A stretch of DNA of 15,237 bases from Eutrophocola sp965661105 (GTDB lineage: Bacteria > Pseudomonadota > Gammaproteobacteria > Pseudomonadales > Pseudohongiellaceae), in assembly GCA_965661105.1 (NCBI GenBank), contig CBFICR010000066.1, positions 1 through 15,237 of the forward strand, in the 5' to 3' direction. Both the position numbers and the translations under genes were made by a program. Shown here piece by piece: positions 5,212 to 13,773 of this stretch; position 1 is the first letter of the stretch, and each line of letters begins with the position of its first letter. Below the pieces are notes generated by a model, which was not told the origin of the DNA, made no database searches, and saw nothing but the letters and a program-made list of their open reading frames with translations.

Positions 5212-7374
5212 TTAGTAATCCAGAGGTGTGTCTCTTATCTGGAACTGAACCATCTTGCCGGTAGTTCCTTTGCCACCCTCTGTATGCCAGATCAGGTGAG
5301 TACCGTAGTTGGCCCAGATACTGCGACCTTTCCAGCCCAGATCAGGATCGTCAACACGGGCATCCAGACCCCGGCTGTAGAAACCAAGTGGATAAGGCAC
5401 TCGCATATAAGTCCAGTCACCACTTTCAGGATCAAGGGCAATCAGGGAATCAGACCATGAACCATTTATGATCGGGGTATCCTTGCCCAGACCAGTTACG
5501 TCATGCTGATCTACCCAACCAAAATAATGGAAGTCGGCAGGCACATCGGTATTGCCAATTTTAGGGCCCGGTGTTTCATAAAGCGTCCAGCCAGCCTCAC
5601 AATGAGTGCCCATTTCAGTGCCTGGACCATTGAGTACCGGGCAGGCGCTGCGATCAAGGTAAGCCCAGTGGGAGCTGCCTGCCAGGGCAACCCATGGATT
5701 ACCCTTGCTATCCAGATCCATGCCACGGGGATCAAAGCCGGGATCAGGAATCGCATAGACTTCAGACACGCAGGTTTCTGGAGGATTTGACCCTCTATCC
5801 AGTCTTACGATTGAACCGAAGGGATGCAGAGCACTGTTTTCATTCGCTCCCCAAACGATATCACTGTTGTTTGGATCCGGAATAACCGTGTACAGATTGG
5901 CCTGAATTTCAGTATCAAGATCTGGATCGACTTCTTCACCCCAGGCATTCCATGGACGGGTAATAACGCCATCACCATTGGTATCAATAATCTGCGGACA
6001 CCAGCCCTGGGAAGCTTCTTCGTCATGGGTCAGGTCAAACTCTCTGGTATTTACCCAGCCAAAAACAGGGCCCAGCAACTCATTGAAGTACAGGGTATCG
6101 TCAGGATCTGTACCGAACTGCAAGTGATGGGTGGCGAAACAGGTATCAATCAGTTCAAACTCACCTGTTGCCGGATCATAAACAGAGGCCTGGCGATTGC
6201 TGAAGTTTCGTGGGTAATATTCAGAGAACTTGTTACCGGAATCACGATCACAATAATCCGGCTGGTCATTACGCACCTTGGAGGTAATCCACACACGGCC
6301 ATCGGGGCCCAACATGGCATTATGGGGATCTGAAGGGTTTTCAGGACCCCACAAGTGTTCATAGCCCCAGAAGTTTGATGGCTGTCCCGGTGGTGGAAAA
6401 CGTGAATTGACTTCGCGGGGATCTTCACGAGTTGGAATCACGACGTCATAGGCATCATTGGTGATCGGATCAACAATAGACAGCAAGCCATGTCCGGAAG
6501 AAACCGCGTAAGTGGGACCATAGGCATTGACAGTCGGATTATTTTTATCTGTGGTGATTTCATCATGCATGAAATCCGTATCACCGCCAATGTCGCGCAG
6601 GGTAACGACAATATTACGTTCGATACCTTCGGGACGAGGTGGTACTGGAGGCAGCGCACCGGCTTCGATACGATCAGTCCAGGCAGCCATCATGGAGGAC
6701 ATTCCGGGCAGTCCAAACTGGGCGAAATTACCAAACATGGAACCGCCGCGTACACCGGTCTGGGTTCGGTATATCCAGGCTTCTTCCGAGGAATCAAAAC
6801 CAAGCGCATCCATATGACCCAGGGTACGGGTAATCTCGTTACCTATCTGGTGACAAAAGCCGCAATCGCTTTTGAATTCATGCATCATGCGCTTCTGGCT
6901 ATTGATAGCCGGTGCAAACCCCTGTCTTGCTTCACCTTCGGCTGTTAGTACATCGTCACCGGGAAATTCCATCAGTGAGACCCAGTAATCAGCAGGATAC
7001 ACTTTGGCGGCTTCAGCCGGACTGCTCGCCACAACGGCGGTCAGATCCAGACCCCGGTCACCAGGGCGCCCTTCCACAGTCTCAGAATCTGCCAGACCAT
7101 ATCCCCTCACCCACACGTTGTATGTTGCTTCCGGGAGCTGCGGCAATACATAGTTGCCATCATCATCAGTAACCACAATTTTGATATAGGGGGTGTTGGT
7201 TTCCTTGGTTTCTGCAATAACCCAGACTCCGGCTTCCGGGCCGTTTTCACTGGTCACCTTTCCCGTGATGTATCCATCCGGGTATTTGCGCTCACCCGCC
7301 ATGGGTGCCTGAGCCATTACACTGTTGCTGATTAGAATCAGCCCAAAAGTAATAGCGCCTAGTAAATTCTTCAT
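5212..7374 (-). CDS. Exported carboxypeptidase-regulatory-like / haem c / Vgb-type propeller protein
   Basis: A 720-residue secreted protein. The ATG at 7374 is chosen because TTTAGGAGG lies 5 bases upstream and a clean signal peptide follows, ending SVMA-QA near 21; the longer open frame to 7539 would bury that signal. Residues 35-92 resemble a carboxypeptidase regulatory-like beta-sandwich (ITGKV, GNYVLPQLP, YNVWVRGYG). CGFCH (171-175) is a single covalent haem c site. The rest, from about 300, has repeated strands such as DGRVWITSK and KGNPWVALAG, like the Vgb/SMP-30 beta-propeller. DTNGDGVIT (464-472) resembles a calcium loop. It should be a periplasmic redox or binding protein; the substrate is unknown. 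It stands alone, convergent with the BON gene and divergent from glcB. Streptogramin lyase activity is not implied. Confidence 0.8.
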   Translation of the reverse strand: MKNLLGAITFGLILISNSVMAQAPMAGERKYPDGYITGKVTSENGPEAGVWVIAETKETNTPYIKIVVTDDDGNYVLPQLPEATYNVWVRGYGLADSETVEGRPGDRGLDLTAVVASSPAEAAKVYPADYWVSLMEFPGDDVLTAEGEARQGFAPAINSQKRMMHEFKSDCGFCHQIGNEITRTLGHMDALGFDSSEEAWIYRTQTGVRGGSMFGNFAQFGLPGMSSMMAAWTDRIEAGALPPVPPRPEGIERNIVVTLRDIGGDTDFMHDEITTDKNNPTVNAYGPTYAVSSGHGLLSIVDPITNDAYDVVIPTREDPREVNSRFPPPGQPSNFWGYEHLWGPENPSDPHNAMLGPDGRVWITSKVRNDQPDYCDRDSGNKFSEYYPRNFSNRQASVYDPATGEFELIDTCFATHHLQFGTDPDDTLYFNELLGPVFGWVNTREFDLTHDEEASQGWCPQIIDTNGDGVITRPWNAWGEEVDPDLDTEIQANLYTVIPDPNNSDIVWGANENSALHPFGSIVRLDRGSNPPETCVSEVYAIPDPGFDPRGMDLDSKGNPWVALAGSSHWAYLDRSACPVLNGPGTEMGTHCEAGWTLYETPGPKIGNTDVPADFHYFGWVDQHDVTGLGKDTPIINGSWSDSLIALDPESGDWTYMRVPYPLGFYSRGLDARVDDPDLGWKGRSIWANYGTHLIWHTEGGKGTTGKMVQFQIRDTPLDY

Positions 7375-7667
7375 AGATCCTCCTAAAGATGACCCTGCGA
7401 TAAGATAATAAGTAAGAAAAAATGGGTTTAGAAAATTATTATAATTTTTCATTCCCCCCAGGGAATGGCCGAGTATACCTGACTTTTTTTTCGATATTAA
7501 TGCTTTTCTCCTGTCCTTTGACAGACTTTCCCGAGGCAAACTAACAGGGTTTCGTTTTGCCTGTAATCACAATACAATCTTGCGCCTTCCATACCGAATT
7601 TTACCCTGATCAAGTCACACACCGATGTGCGCAGGGCAATGATAATAATTACCAATCAGAGGTATTA
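7375..7667. other. 293-bp divergent intergenic region between the haem/propeller gene and glcB
   Basis: No gene with a convincing start is seen here; the glcB frame extends to a TTG at 7557 but has no ribosome binding site or conserved sequence. The region holds the minus-strand promoter and inverted repeat at 7438-7467 and a small CTGTC/GACAG inverted repeat (7511-7524). On the plus strand a TACAAT (7573-7578) could be the glcB -10 box, but its -35 is poor. Confidence 0.6.
7438..7467 (-). promoter_or_regulatory. Candidate -10 box and overlapping operator of the haem/propeller gene
   Basis: A perfect TATAAT reads on the minus strand at 7438-7443. Upstream of it, CATTCCC (7450-7456), CCCA and GGGAATG (7461-7467) form a perfect inverted repeat with 7-bp arms that covers the expected -35 position. 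The -35 sequence itself is poor. A regulated promoter is the likely reading; the protein is unknown. Confidence 0.4.
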
Positions 7668-9848
7668 ATGTCTAACAATATTTCAGCCAATAACCTGCAA
7701 ATTTCCCGTGCACTCTATGATTTCATTGATAAAGAGGCAACTCCTGGTTCAGGTATTACAGCGGATCATTTCTGGGATTCCCTGGCCGCCCTGATTGCTG
7801 AATTTTCTCCAAAAAACAAGGCCTTGCTGAATAAAAGAGATAATCTTCAGGCACAGATTGATGACTGGCACAAAGGCCATGATATGGCTTACTACCAGGC
7901 CAATCGTGCGCAGTACAAACAATTCCTGATGGATATCGGCTATCTGGTCCCCGAAGGAGATGATTTCAAGATAAGTACCTGGAATTCAGATTTTGAAATA
8001 TCTATTGTCGCCGGGCCTCAACTTGTCGTGCCGGTGATGAATGCACGCTATGCCCTGAATGCTGCAAACGCACGCTGGGGCAGCCTGTTTGATGCCCTGT
8101 ATGGAACCGATGTGATTCCGTTTAGTGGTGACAAACAAAAAGGCTATGACGCGACCAGGGGACAGGCGGTGATTGACTGGGCAGATGAATTCCTCGACCA
8201 GGCAATTCCTCTTGAAAATGGACGGCATGCCCAGGTGCGTGAATACAGACTGATCAATCAGGATGGGCACATCGTCCTGCAGGTAGAGCTTAGTGATGGC
8301 AGCATTACCCAGCTGACCAACCAGGACAAGCTGGTGGGCTGGCAGGGCTTTTCCGAAGCCCCCGAAGCAATGTTATTTGTGAATCATGGCCTGCATATTG
8401 AAATGCAGATAGACAATGAAAGCCAGATTGGCAAACAGCACCATGCCAATATCAAGGACATCGTGATGGAGTCGGCCATGACTACTATCCAGGATTGCGA
8501 GGATTCAGTGGCCGCCGTGGATGGTGATGACAAAGTGGCTGTGTACCGCAACTGGCTGGGTCTGATGCGCGGCACTTTACAGGAAACCTTCGATAAAGGC
8601 GGTAAACCGCTAACGCGCATGCTGAATCAGGATCGCTTTTACAAAGGTACCAGTGGAGAAACGGTTTCAATGCAGGGGCGTAGCCTGTTACTGGTGCGTA
8701 ATGTCGGCCACCTGATGACCACTGATGCAGTGCTGGACCAGGATGGAAACGAGGTCCCTGAAGGGATTCTGGACGCCATGGTAACAACCCTGTGCAGCAA
8801 GCACGACCTGATGCGTAACAGCCCCTTCCGCAATAGCCGAAATGGCAATATCTATATCGTCAAACCCAAAATGCATGGCCCGGAAGAAGCGGCCTTTACC
8901 AATGACCTGTTTAATGCGGTTGAAGATGCACTCGGCCTTGACCGCAATACCATCAAGGTTGGCGTGATGGATGAAGAACGACGCACCAGCGTTAACCTCA
9001 AAGAATGCATCAGGGCTGTGAGGGAGCGAGTGTTCTTTATTAATACCGGCTTCCTGGACAGAACCGGTGACGAGATTCATACCAGCATGCATGCCGGTCC
9101 GTTCCTGCCCAAGGATGCCGTAAAGGGTCAGCCATGGATAAGCGCCTATGAAAACTCCAATGTGGATATCGGCATAAAATGCGGTTTCATTGGCAAAGCA
9201 CAAATAGGCAAAGGCATGTGGGCAAAACCTGACATGATGGCAGACATGATGAATCAGAAAGTCGCTCATCCCAATGTCGGCGCAAATTGTGCCTGGGTTC
9301 CCTCTCCCACCGCGGCAACCCTGCATGCCATCCATTATCATCAGATTAATGTTACCGTGACCCAACGACGACTGGCCTCACGCACTGCGGCCAGCGTCGA
9401 CGACATTCTGACCATTCCACTAATGACTGAAAACAATCTCACTGCTGAAGAAATACAGAATGAGGTGGACAATAATGCACAGGGAATCCTGGGGTACGTG
9501 GTACGCTGGATTGATCATGGCGTCGGTTGCTCCAAAGTCCCCGACATTAATAATGTTGGCTTGATGGAAGACCGTGCCACATGCCGTATTTCCAGCCAGC
9601 ACATTGCCAACTGGTTATGCCATGGTATCTGTTCTGAAGAGCAGGTTATGGAATCCATGAAGCGCATGGCTAAAATTGTTGATGAACAAAATGCCAGTGA
9701 CCCTACCTATCAGAATATGGCACCGGATTTTGATGGCGTCGCTTTTCAGGCCGCCTGCGACCTGGTTTTCAAAGGTATGGAACAGCCCAATGGCTACACT
9801 GAACCAGTGCTTCATGCACGGCGAAAAGAACTGAAAAGTAAACGTTAA
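7668..9848 (+). CDS. glcB: Malate synthase G
   Basis: A 726-residue cytosolic enzyme that condenses glyoxylate with acetyl-CoA to give malate and CoA; length equals the usual ~725 of isoform G. By alignment from memory with the E. coli enzyme (Glu427, Asp455, Cys617, Asp631), the matching residues are Glu436 in MDEERRT, Asp464 in FLDRTGD, Cys621 in GVGCSKVPD and the catalytic base Asp635 in MEDRAT. VKPKMHGPEE and TTIQDCEDSVAAVD are family hallmarks. The start is the ATG at 7668 with CAGAGG five bases before it; a TTG 111 bases upstream adds only non-conserved sequence. The VOC gene follows after 30 bases on the same strand. No glycolate oxidase or isocitrate lyase gene is in the window, so the source of glyoxylate cannot be told. 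Confidence 0.97.
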   Translation: MSNNISANNLQISRALYDFIDKEATPGSGITADHFWDSLAALIAEFSPKNKALLNKRDNLQAQIDDWHKGHDMAYYQANRAQYKQFLMDIGYLVPEGDDFKISTWNSDFEISIVAGPQLVVPVMNARYALNAANARWGSLFDALYGTDVIPFSGDKQKGYDATRGQAVIDWADEFLDQAIPLENGRHAQVREYRLINQDGHIVLQVELSDGSITQLTNQDKLVGWQGFSEAPEAMLFVNHGLHIEMQIDNESQIGKQHHANIKDIVMESAMTTIQDCEDSVAAVDGDDKVAVYRNWLGLMRGTLQETFDKGGKPLTRMLNQDRFYKGTSGETVSMQGRSLLLVRNVGHLMTTDAVLDQDGNEVPEGILDAMVTTLCSKHDLMRNSPFRNSRNGNIYIVKPKMHGPEEAAFTNDLFNAVEDALGLDRNTIKVGVMDEERRTSVNLKECIRAVRERVFFINTGFLDRTGDEIHTSMHAGPFLPKDAVKGQPWISAYENSNVDIGIKCGFIGKAQIGKGMWAKPDMMADMMNQKVAHPNVGANCAWVPSPTAATLHAIHYHQINVTVTQRRLASRTAASVDDILTIPLMTENNLTAEEIQNEVDNNAQGILGYVVRWIDHGVGCSKVPDINNVGLMEDRATCRISSQHIANWLCHGICSEEQVMESMKRMAKIVDEQNASDPTYQNMAPDFDGVAFQAACDLVFKGMEQPNGYTEPVLHARRKELKSKR

Positions 9849-9878
9849 AGTTAAAGAGAACCTCCAGGGAGACAGGCA

Positions 9879-10685
9879 GTGCTTACTATAAAAACAGGAA
9901 TTCTAATTGTAACCAGCCTGTTTTTAGTTCTGGGCGGCATGACTTCCCAGGCTCAACTCCCCTCTCCCAATTCAACCGGGGTAAGTTCAGGGCATACACA
10001 TCTGATCGTACCCAATGTTGCCAAACATCGGGAAATCTGGAAGTTACTGGGAGGTGTTGAACGCTCTTCAGGGCGACTGCAGGCGCTAATGTTTCCAGGT
10101 ATGTTTATTCTGTTACGGGAAGGACAACCCGCAGCCACTTCTGTGGAAACTACAGCGAATCATATTGGATTTACAGTCAGTGATTACAGTCTCTACAAGG
10201 CAAAACTTGAAGCGGTTGGAGCCAGTTTTTTCCTCGACGATGGCGCAGGACAGATCATTGCCGACCTGCCAGATGGTGTACGAATTGAGCTTGCTGTGGA
10301 TGCTGAGCAGGACCTGCCCATTATGTTTCATCATACGCATCTGGCTGCAGCCGAAGGCGGTGAGCTAAGACAGTGGTATGTAGAGGTCTTTGGTGCAGAA
10401 ATGGGAGAGCGACGCGGCATGTTCTCGGCGCTGATTCCTGGTGGGCGTGTTGATTTTCTACCTGACATCAATAGCGACCCCTTGCCAAGCCAGGGCACGG
10501 CTATCGACCATATTGGATTTGAAGTGGCAGATCTGAACGCTTTTGCCGAAAGAATGGATACCATGGGCATTGTCTTTAACCGGGCGCCTGAATGCATTGC
10601 CGAGATCGGACTTTGTATTGCCTTTATCACCGACCCCAAAGGCACCTATATTGAACTGACACAGGGTTTAAAGCGTATCAGGTAA
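9879..10685 (+). CDS. Exported duplicated VOC (glyoxalase-fold) protein
   Basis: A 268-residue protein with a GTG start, chosen because AGGGAG lies 8-9 bases upstream and the signal peptide (residues 1-25, ending SQAQ) would be lost from the next Met. Two VOC half-barrels follow. The first has HTHLIV (His39/His41), NHIGFTV (His95) and RIEL (Glu137). The second has HHTHL (151-155), DHIGFEV (His211) and YIEL (Glu259). Both halves thus keep the His and Glu metal ligands, so a divalent metal enzyme is likely, of glyoxalase, extradiol-dioxygenase or epimerase type. An exported VOC enzyme is less common than a cytosolic one. Lying 30 bases after glcB, it is probably co-transcribed. The substrate cannot be read from sequence. 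No terminator is seen after it. Confidence 0.8.
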   Translation: MLTIKTGILIVTSLFLVLGGMTSQAQLPSPNSTGVSSGHTHLIVPNVAKHREIWKLLGGVERSSGRLQALMFPGMFILLREGQPAATSVETTANHIGFTVSDYSLYKAKLEAVGASFFLDDGAGQIIADLPDGVRIELAVDAEQDLPIMFHHTHLAAAEGGELRQWYVEVFGAEMGERRGMFSALIPGGRVDFLPDINSDPLPSQGTAIDHIGFEVADLNAFAERMDTMGIVFNRAPECIAEIGLCIAFITDPKGTYIELTQGLKRIR

Positions 10686-10709
10686 GGCGTAATTTTTTTA
10701 AAATCTTGC

Positions 10710-10738
10710 CTGACATATTTTAAATATTTTTATATTTT
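10710..10738 (+). promoter_or_regulatory. Candidate sigma70 promoter of the outer membrane barrel gene
   Basis: CTGACA (10710-10715, five of six matches) and TATTTT (10733-10738, four of six) are 17 bases apart in a very AT-rich 113-bp gap. The leader would be about 55 bases and contains CCGCGG. Confidence 0.35.
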
Positions 10739-10798
10739 TTTAATCCGCGGTTTTTTCTCCTGCGTATTTCTTTTCGCATTACCTAACAGGAGATCGTA

Positions 10799-11581
10799 AT
10801 GGACCATAAATCAATATTGAAACTTTTAGTTGTAAAAACTGCTGTACTATTTTCAATTCCTGCTTTTTCACAATCATTTTATGTATCAGGATCGGTTGGA
10901 CAAAACTACCAGGACGATACTTCCAACAATGGCACTTTTACTTCCGCTTTTACTACAGGCTCGGTTACTGGTGTAACAACACCACTCAACATTCCCGCTG
11001 GCAGCGCAGTAAACTGGACCACGGATTACGATAACGCTATGGCTTTCAACCTGGCTATTGGTATGACCAGAGACAACTATCGTTTTGAATTGGAATATTC
11101 ACAGGCTGACGCAGACGTGAACAGTCACCGAGGTGTTAACGCTGCAGGCATTGACCTTTCAGCTATTGATGCCGGCGTGCTCATTTCAGGCAATGTTGGT
11201 GACCTCGGCGTCTCAACAGCGGCTCTGGTTGCTGCCGGCCAGGGCGAACTGGAAACCACAACCCTGATGTTGAACGCCTACTATGACTACAACACTGATT
11301 CAGCCTTCACGCCGTATGTTGGAATTGGTATCGGTACAGCTATGACCGACCTTGAATTCAGTCCTTCCGGTGTCGGCATTATTAATGATGACGATGATAC
11401 TTTTGTCTATCAGATTATCCTCGGTGCAAGCTACGATTTTTCCGATAATCTGGCGGCATTTACCAGTTATATCTATCGAGACGCTGACGAAGCAACACTG
11501 AATGCTTCATTACTACCAGCCGGTTTTGATATCAATAATGAATCAAGCCTGCTGAATCTGGGTTTGAAATTTTCATTCTGA
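10799..11581 (+). CDS. OmpA-like outer membrane beta-barrel protein
   Basis: A 260-residue protein with AACAGGAG six bases before the ATG. A signal peptide ends near AFSQ (25) and is followed by SFYVSGSVGQNYQDD, the opening strand of many small barrels. Alternating strands follow (MAFNLAIGM, YRFELEYSQ, TTTLMLNAYYDY, FTPYVGIGIG, FVYQIILGASYDF, LAAFTSYIYR), ending in NLGLKFSF, whose final Phe is the usual outer membrane insertion signal. This suggests an eight-stranded barrel of the OmpA/Opa-like group without a C-terminal peptidoglycan-binding domain. Its role (adhesion, membrane stability or a small pore) is not known. It is monocistronic, with its own candidate promoter and a strong terminator. 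Confidence 0.82.
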   Translation: MDHKSILKLLVVKTAVLFSIPAFSQSFYVSGSVGQNYQDDTSNNGTFTSAFTTGSVTGVTTPLNIPAGSAVNWTTDYDNAMAFNLAIGMTRDNYRFELEYSQADADVNSHRGVNAAGIDLSAIDAGVLISGNVGDLGVSTAALVAAGQGELETTTLMLNAYYDYNTDSAFTPYVGIGIGTAMTDLEFSPSGVGIINDDDDTFVYQIILGASYDFSDNLAAFTSYIYRDADEATLNASLLPAGFDINNESSLLNLGLKFSF

Positions 11582-11593
11582 GAGGCAGATACC

Positions 11594-11624
11594 AAAAAAA
11601 GGCCAGCAAATGCTGGCCTTTTTT
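11594..11624. terminator. Bidirectional rho-independent terminator
   Basis: GGCCAGC (11601-11607), loop AAAT and GCTGGCC (11612-11618) form a perfect stem with seven A before and six T after. It serves the barrel gene (plus) and the PQQ dehydrogenase operon (minus), which converge here. Confidence 0.93.
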
Positions 11625-11656
11625 ATCCATGATGCTCCACGAGCTTTAAATATTTT

Positions 11657-13708
11657 CTACTGATCTGGCAAGGCAAACACATAAACACTGTTGCCATTTC
11701 CATTATCCAGATTCAGCTTTATGGGTCCCATTGAACCGGTATTCAGACCTGGATGAGATAAATTGTTCCCTGTTATTACTGCCACATACTGTTTGCCATC
11801 CACCGCATAAGTGATGTTGCTGGTGGAAACCGGGGCATTGAGGATGGTCTCCCAAAGTACTTCGCCGCTATCCAGATCCTGGGCACGGAAACGGCGATTG
11901 ATATCACCCCAGAACAGCAGGTCTCCACCGGTTGTCAGTACCGACGAGGTGGTAGGAACCGGCCCGGTCACCCAATAGGTAATTTCGCCGGTTTCCATAT
12001 TGACCTTGGCCATGCCATTCAATTCTTCCGGAGGGACACCCGGCGCTGAAATACCAATTCTGCTCTGCGGCATGGCCGGCAGGGATTCTGTAGCAGGCAT
12101 GGCAGACGTCATGTTCAGGCAGTTCTTGATATAGGGCACGTACATGGCATTGCGTTGCGGATTATAGGATCCGGGCCAGTAGGAGCGGGTATTGAAGTAA
12201 CAGATAATACGGTGGGCACCGGGTTCATCAAGAATAAGATCACGGTTGATCATGGTGGCACCAGTCCTGACATCAATGTCCTCGATCAGAAAGTTTTCTG
12301 TTTCCTCCGGAAACGGCATGGCCCAGAGAAACTCACCAGTGTGCTTATCCAGCACCCAGAGTCCACCCCCCTCACCAACATTCACGATAACATCGCGTTC
12401 CTGTCCAATCACCTCGGGATTTATCCATTTCACATGGCCCGGATCCGGATTCACCGGGGTGCGGAAAATAATCCTTTCCTGATTCATGTCTTCATCCCAG
12501 TCATCACCAGGCAGGTGCTGGTAATACCAGTTCAGGGCACCTGTATCAGGATCAATGGCCAGCGTTGAATTACTGTAGAGATTGGCTGGCGCGGAATAGG
12601 ACACCGCGCCTGGGTTACCCCCATGGCGCTCATAGCGGGTATAGGGTGAAGGGTTGGCGACACTCCAGTAGATCATGCCGGTTTCTGCATCATATCCGCC
12701 AGGCAAGCCCCAGGTGGAAGCTGTTCTCTCTTCCAGCGGCACGCCTGCCCAGGTGTCATAGCCGGGCATTTCTGTAGGCGCCTGCGCGGTGAAAAATTTC
12801 CATGCCAGTTCACCGGTCAGGGCATCGTGGGCAGAAATAAAACAACTGGCCCGCTCCCGACAGGTTCCACCTGCCAGCACCTTGCCTTCTATGACAATAG
12901 TGCCGGAAGTTATATCACGGCCCGTGGCTTCACTGCGCCAGCGTTCCTGCCCGTTAACCGCATCGATGGCAATCACCGAACCATCGGAAGCGCCAAAATA
13001 AATCATGTCCTCATAAATAGACATGGTCTTGGAACGACCTGCGCCTCTGCCCTCTACCTCCGGTACATGGCGCCAGATAAGATCGCCGGTAGTTGCATCC
13101 AGTGCGGCAACAGAACCATCAGGCATGGTCAGGTACATGACACCGGCATAAACCGTTGGAATAGTTTCAGTAATACCTTCCGGCAAGCCCAGCGACCAGG
13201 CCAGACTGAGCTGCCCTACATTATCCCGGTCGATTTCATCGAGCGGACTGTAGCGCTGGGCGTCATAGGTGCGAGAGTACATTAACCAGTCTTCGGGATT
13301 CGGGTTCAACAGCATCTCACGGGTTACCGGACGATAGTTCTCAATGGCAGGCGTGGACGACAAGGCATTAAAGGAAGTGGGATTAAGCCCTTCAGACTGG
13401 TTGAAGTTGACAGCCAGAAACCTCAGGTATTCAAGCAGTGCCGGCATTTGTGCATCCGATATCACTACCGGCGGCATACCCTTCTCAGGATTTCCTGCCC
13501 TTAGAAAAGCAGCAAGGTCCTGATTATTCTCCTCAGAAACGCGACCCAACATGGTGGGCGCCAAAGTACCGCCCTGGCCGTTTGAACCATGGCAATGGGC
13601 ACAGATGCCATTATAGATTTCCAGGCCTTCGGCAACTTCCTGTGCAGACAAGGTGAATGCCGGCAAACACAGAAAAAAGACCAATGATCGACGAATAAAT
13701 GAATGCAT
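11657..13708 (-). CDS. PQQ-dependent dehydrogenase with N-terminal cytochrome c domain
   Basis: A 683-residue periplasmic quinohaemoprotein that should oxidise an alcohol or sugar using PQQ and pass electrons to its own haem. The ATG at 13708 opens a signal peptide ending LSAQ (23); a TTG 12 bases earlier is possible. CAHCH (36-40) binds haem c, with Met78 in KGMPP the probable axial ligand. The rest is an eight-bladed PQQ propeller with blades such as SVAALDATTGDLIW and LAIDPDTGALNW. Asn352 in ANPSP and Asp405 in GDDWDED are the expected active-site pair. Asp407, two residues after Asp405, is the residue linked to lanthanide rather than calcium use. Known quinohaemoprotein alcohol dehydrogenases carry the cytochrome at the C-terminus, so this order is different. 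The vicinal Cys pair of many alcohol dehydrogenases is absent. It follows the NTF2-like gene by 65 bases. Confidence 0.9.
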   Translation of the reverse strand: MHSFIRRSLVFFLCLPAFTLSAQEVAEGLEIYNGICAHCHGSNGQGGTLAPTMLGRVSEENNQDLAAFLRAGNPEKGMPPVVISDAQMPALLEYLRFLAVNFNQSEGLNPTSFNALSSTPAIENYRPVTREMLLNPNPEDWLMYSRTYDAQRYSPLDEIDRDNVGQLSLAWSLGLPEGITETIPTVYAGVMYLTMPDGSVAALDATTGDLIWRHVPEVEGRGAGRSKTMSIYEDMIYFGASDGSVIAIDAVNGQERWRSEATGRDITSGTIVIEGKVLAGGTCRERASCFISAHDALTGELAWKFFTAQAPTEMPGYDTWAGVPLEERTASTWGLPGGYDAETGMIYWSVANPSPYTRYERHGGNPGAVSYSAPANLYSNSTLAIDPDTGALNWYYQHLPGDDWDEDMNQERIIFRTPVNPDPGHVKWINPEVIGQERDVIVNVGEGGGLWVLDKHTGEFLWAMPFPEETENFLIEDIDVRTGATMINRDLILDEPGAHRIICYFNTRSYWPGSYNPQRNAMYVPYIKNCLNMTSAMPATESLPAMPQSRIGISAPGVPPEELNGMAKVNMETGEITYWVTGPVPTTSSVLTTGGDLLFWGDINRRFRAQDLDSGEVLWETILNAPVSTSNITYAVDGKQYVAVITGNNLSHPGLNTGSMGPIKLNLDNGNGNSVYVFALPDQ

Positions 13709-13773
13709 AGTGTTATCCAAAGTCGGTGCTGTTTACTGAAACCCGTGCAGTAACATCGTGTGAATATTATTTA

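Noticed and set aside
5824..6333. 169-residue plus-strand open frame inside the haem/propeller gene
   Set aside because: It is a shadow of the propeller coding frame with no ribosome binding site.
7375..7539. 55-residue N-terminal extension of the haem/propeller protein
   Set aside because: It would bury a clean signal peptide and ignore the AGGAGG just before the ATG at 7374.
7557..7667. 37-residue upstream extension of malate synthase G from a TTG
   Set aside because: No ribosome binding site; the length from 7668 already equals the family's; the extension has no family sequence.
8688..9365. 225-residue minus-strand open frame
   Set aside because: It is entirely antisense to the catalytic core of malate synthase G and has no start signal.
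10686..10798. AT-rich gap with T-runs as a terminator for the glcB/VOC unit
   Set aside because: No GC-rich stem precedes the T-runs; they are simple AT-rich DNA next to a candidate promoter.
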